Assembly: GCA_945886995.1 (NCBI GenBank)
Contig: CAMCZJ010000173.1
Coordinates: forward strand, 1-6,428
Direction of reading: 5' to 3'
Source of the DNA: Asaia bogorensis
GTDB lineage: Bacteria; Pseudomonadota; Alphaproteobacteria; Acetobacterales; Acetobacteraceae
DNA: 6,428 bases
A program made the position numbers and the translations under genes. Of this stretch, positions 5,934-6,428 are shown piece after piece. The notes beneath the pieces were generated by a model, which had not been told where the DNA came from, did no database searches, and saw only the letters and a list, made by a program, of their open reading frames with translations. Each line of letters opens with the position of its first letter. The first letter of the stretch is position 1.

Positions 5934-6428
5934 ATGGCCAATGACAGGCCCTTCAGGGAATGGCCCTTGGATCAGCTCGCGGAACATGCGGGGCAGCATA
6001 AGACTGATCGCGTGCTGCTTTCCCAATTGCTGATCGAAACCGAACGCCGCCCTGGCGCCCGGGCCAAGCTGATTGCCCGGCGCATTGAAAACTATCTTTC
6101 CTCAATACTGACAAAGCTGCCCGGAAAAGGTGCCCCGCCCGAGGAAATGCGGCGGTATCTGGCGATAGCGGCTGAAGAAATTGCCGTACTGCGCAAGCGG
6201 CTTCAGGATGCGGAGGCGGAACTCAAGCATTTCCGGGAAACCCCGGCGGATACCAGCCAGCATGCGCGGGTTTATTTAACCCCCAATGCGCCGATTTGGC
6301 TGATTGTTGAAGCGCGCCGGGCCTTTCGCCGACGCTACCATCCAGACCGGCAGACCGACCCCGCGAAGCGCCAGCAGGCCGAGGAAATCTTCAAGCGTGC
6401 CGAGGAAGTATTCGATTCCCTTGAAGGA
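5934..6428 (+). CDS. Coiled-coil protein with C-terminal J-domain-like HPD motif (truncated by window edge)
   Basis: Translation from ATG 5934 stays open for 165 codons to the right edge. The first 105 residues are charged and helical, with a likely coiled coil around 76-102 (EEIAVLRKRLQDAEAELKHF at 81-100). The C-terminal part resembles a J domain: helix II PIWLIVEARRAFRRRY (120-135), the diagnostic HPD at 136-138, and helix III from about 144 with AEEIFKRAEEVFDSLE (149-164). The helix I segment is short and lacks the usual YxxLGV pattern, reading ARVYLTPNAP (111-120). J domains stimulate the ATPase of DnaK/Hsp70 through HPD, so a co-chaperone role is possible but unproven. There is no signal peptide or membrane segment. 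The purine tract GGGGAGAGG ends 13 nt before the ATG, a rather long spacing, so the start is less certain than the reading frame. No upstream in-frame ATG was found back to 5868. I do not recognise a named gene. Confidence 0.78.
   Translation, partial: MANDRPFREWPLDQLAEHAGQHKTDRVLLSQLLIETERRPGARAKLIARRIENYLSSILTKLPGKGAPPEEMRRYLAIAAEEIAVLRKRLQDAEAELKHFRETPADTSQHARVYLTPNAPIWLIVEARRAFRRRYHPDRQTDPAKRQQAEEIFKRAEEVFDSLEG

Noticed and set aside
5528..6033. Plus-strand open frames overlapping the start of the binding-protein gene and the J-like gene
   Set aside because: They run antisense through a clear signal peptide and Bug N-terminus, or out of frame with the HPD-containing frame, and show no recognisable motif.

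Overview
The window reads as ordinary chromosomal DNA of a GC-rich alphaproteobacterium. The best guess is a Rhodospirillales/Acetobacteraceae (Roseomonas-like) genome. This rests on the GC-rich codon use, a TctC/Bug-type solute-binding protein next to a CaiB/BaiF CoA-transferase, malate synthase G, and a small protein with a C-terminal J-like domain. The lineage is inferred from gene content; there is no rRNA or other marker gene here. I see no tRNA, rRNA, CRISPR array, insertion sequence or phage gene.

Layout. Positions 1-392 (minus) hold the N-terminal part of a gamma-glutamyltransferase-family protein, cut by the left edge. A 155-bp divergent spacer (393-547) separates it from malate synthase G (glcB, 548-2692, plus), which is complete with its key catalytic residues. 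After an 89-bp spacer with two hairpins comes a complete classical short-chain dehydrogenase/reductase (2782-3573, plus). It converges, with only 6 bp between stop codons, on a two-gene minus-strand unit: a periplasmic Bug/TctC-type binding protein (5776-4808, upstream) and a CaiB/BaiF CoA-transferase (4803-3580, downstream, 4 nt after the binding-protein stop). A 157-bp divergent spacer (5777-5933) leads to a plus-strand gene starting at 5934. It encodes a coiled-coil protein with a C-terminal J-domain-like HPD motif and runs off the right edge. No stretch over 300 bp lacks a gene.

How the genes may fit together. Malate synthase G condenses glyoxylate with acetyl-CoA to give malate. The binding protein and CoA-transferase look like an uptake-and-activation pair for an organic acid, but no TctA/TctB membrane components are present and the substrate cannot be read from sequence. 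The SDR follows malate synthase in the same direction and may be co-transcribed, although a strong hairpin lies between them. A shared carboxylic-acid catabolic role is plausible but only inferred.

No clear new system is visible. The points most worth a second look are a Gly in place of the substrate-binding Arg of the gamma-glutamyltransferase homologue, similar hairpins just upstream of the ribosome binding sites of glcB and the SDR gene, a U-tract-less terminator-like hairpin after glcB, and the shortened J-like domain of the last gene.
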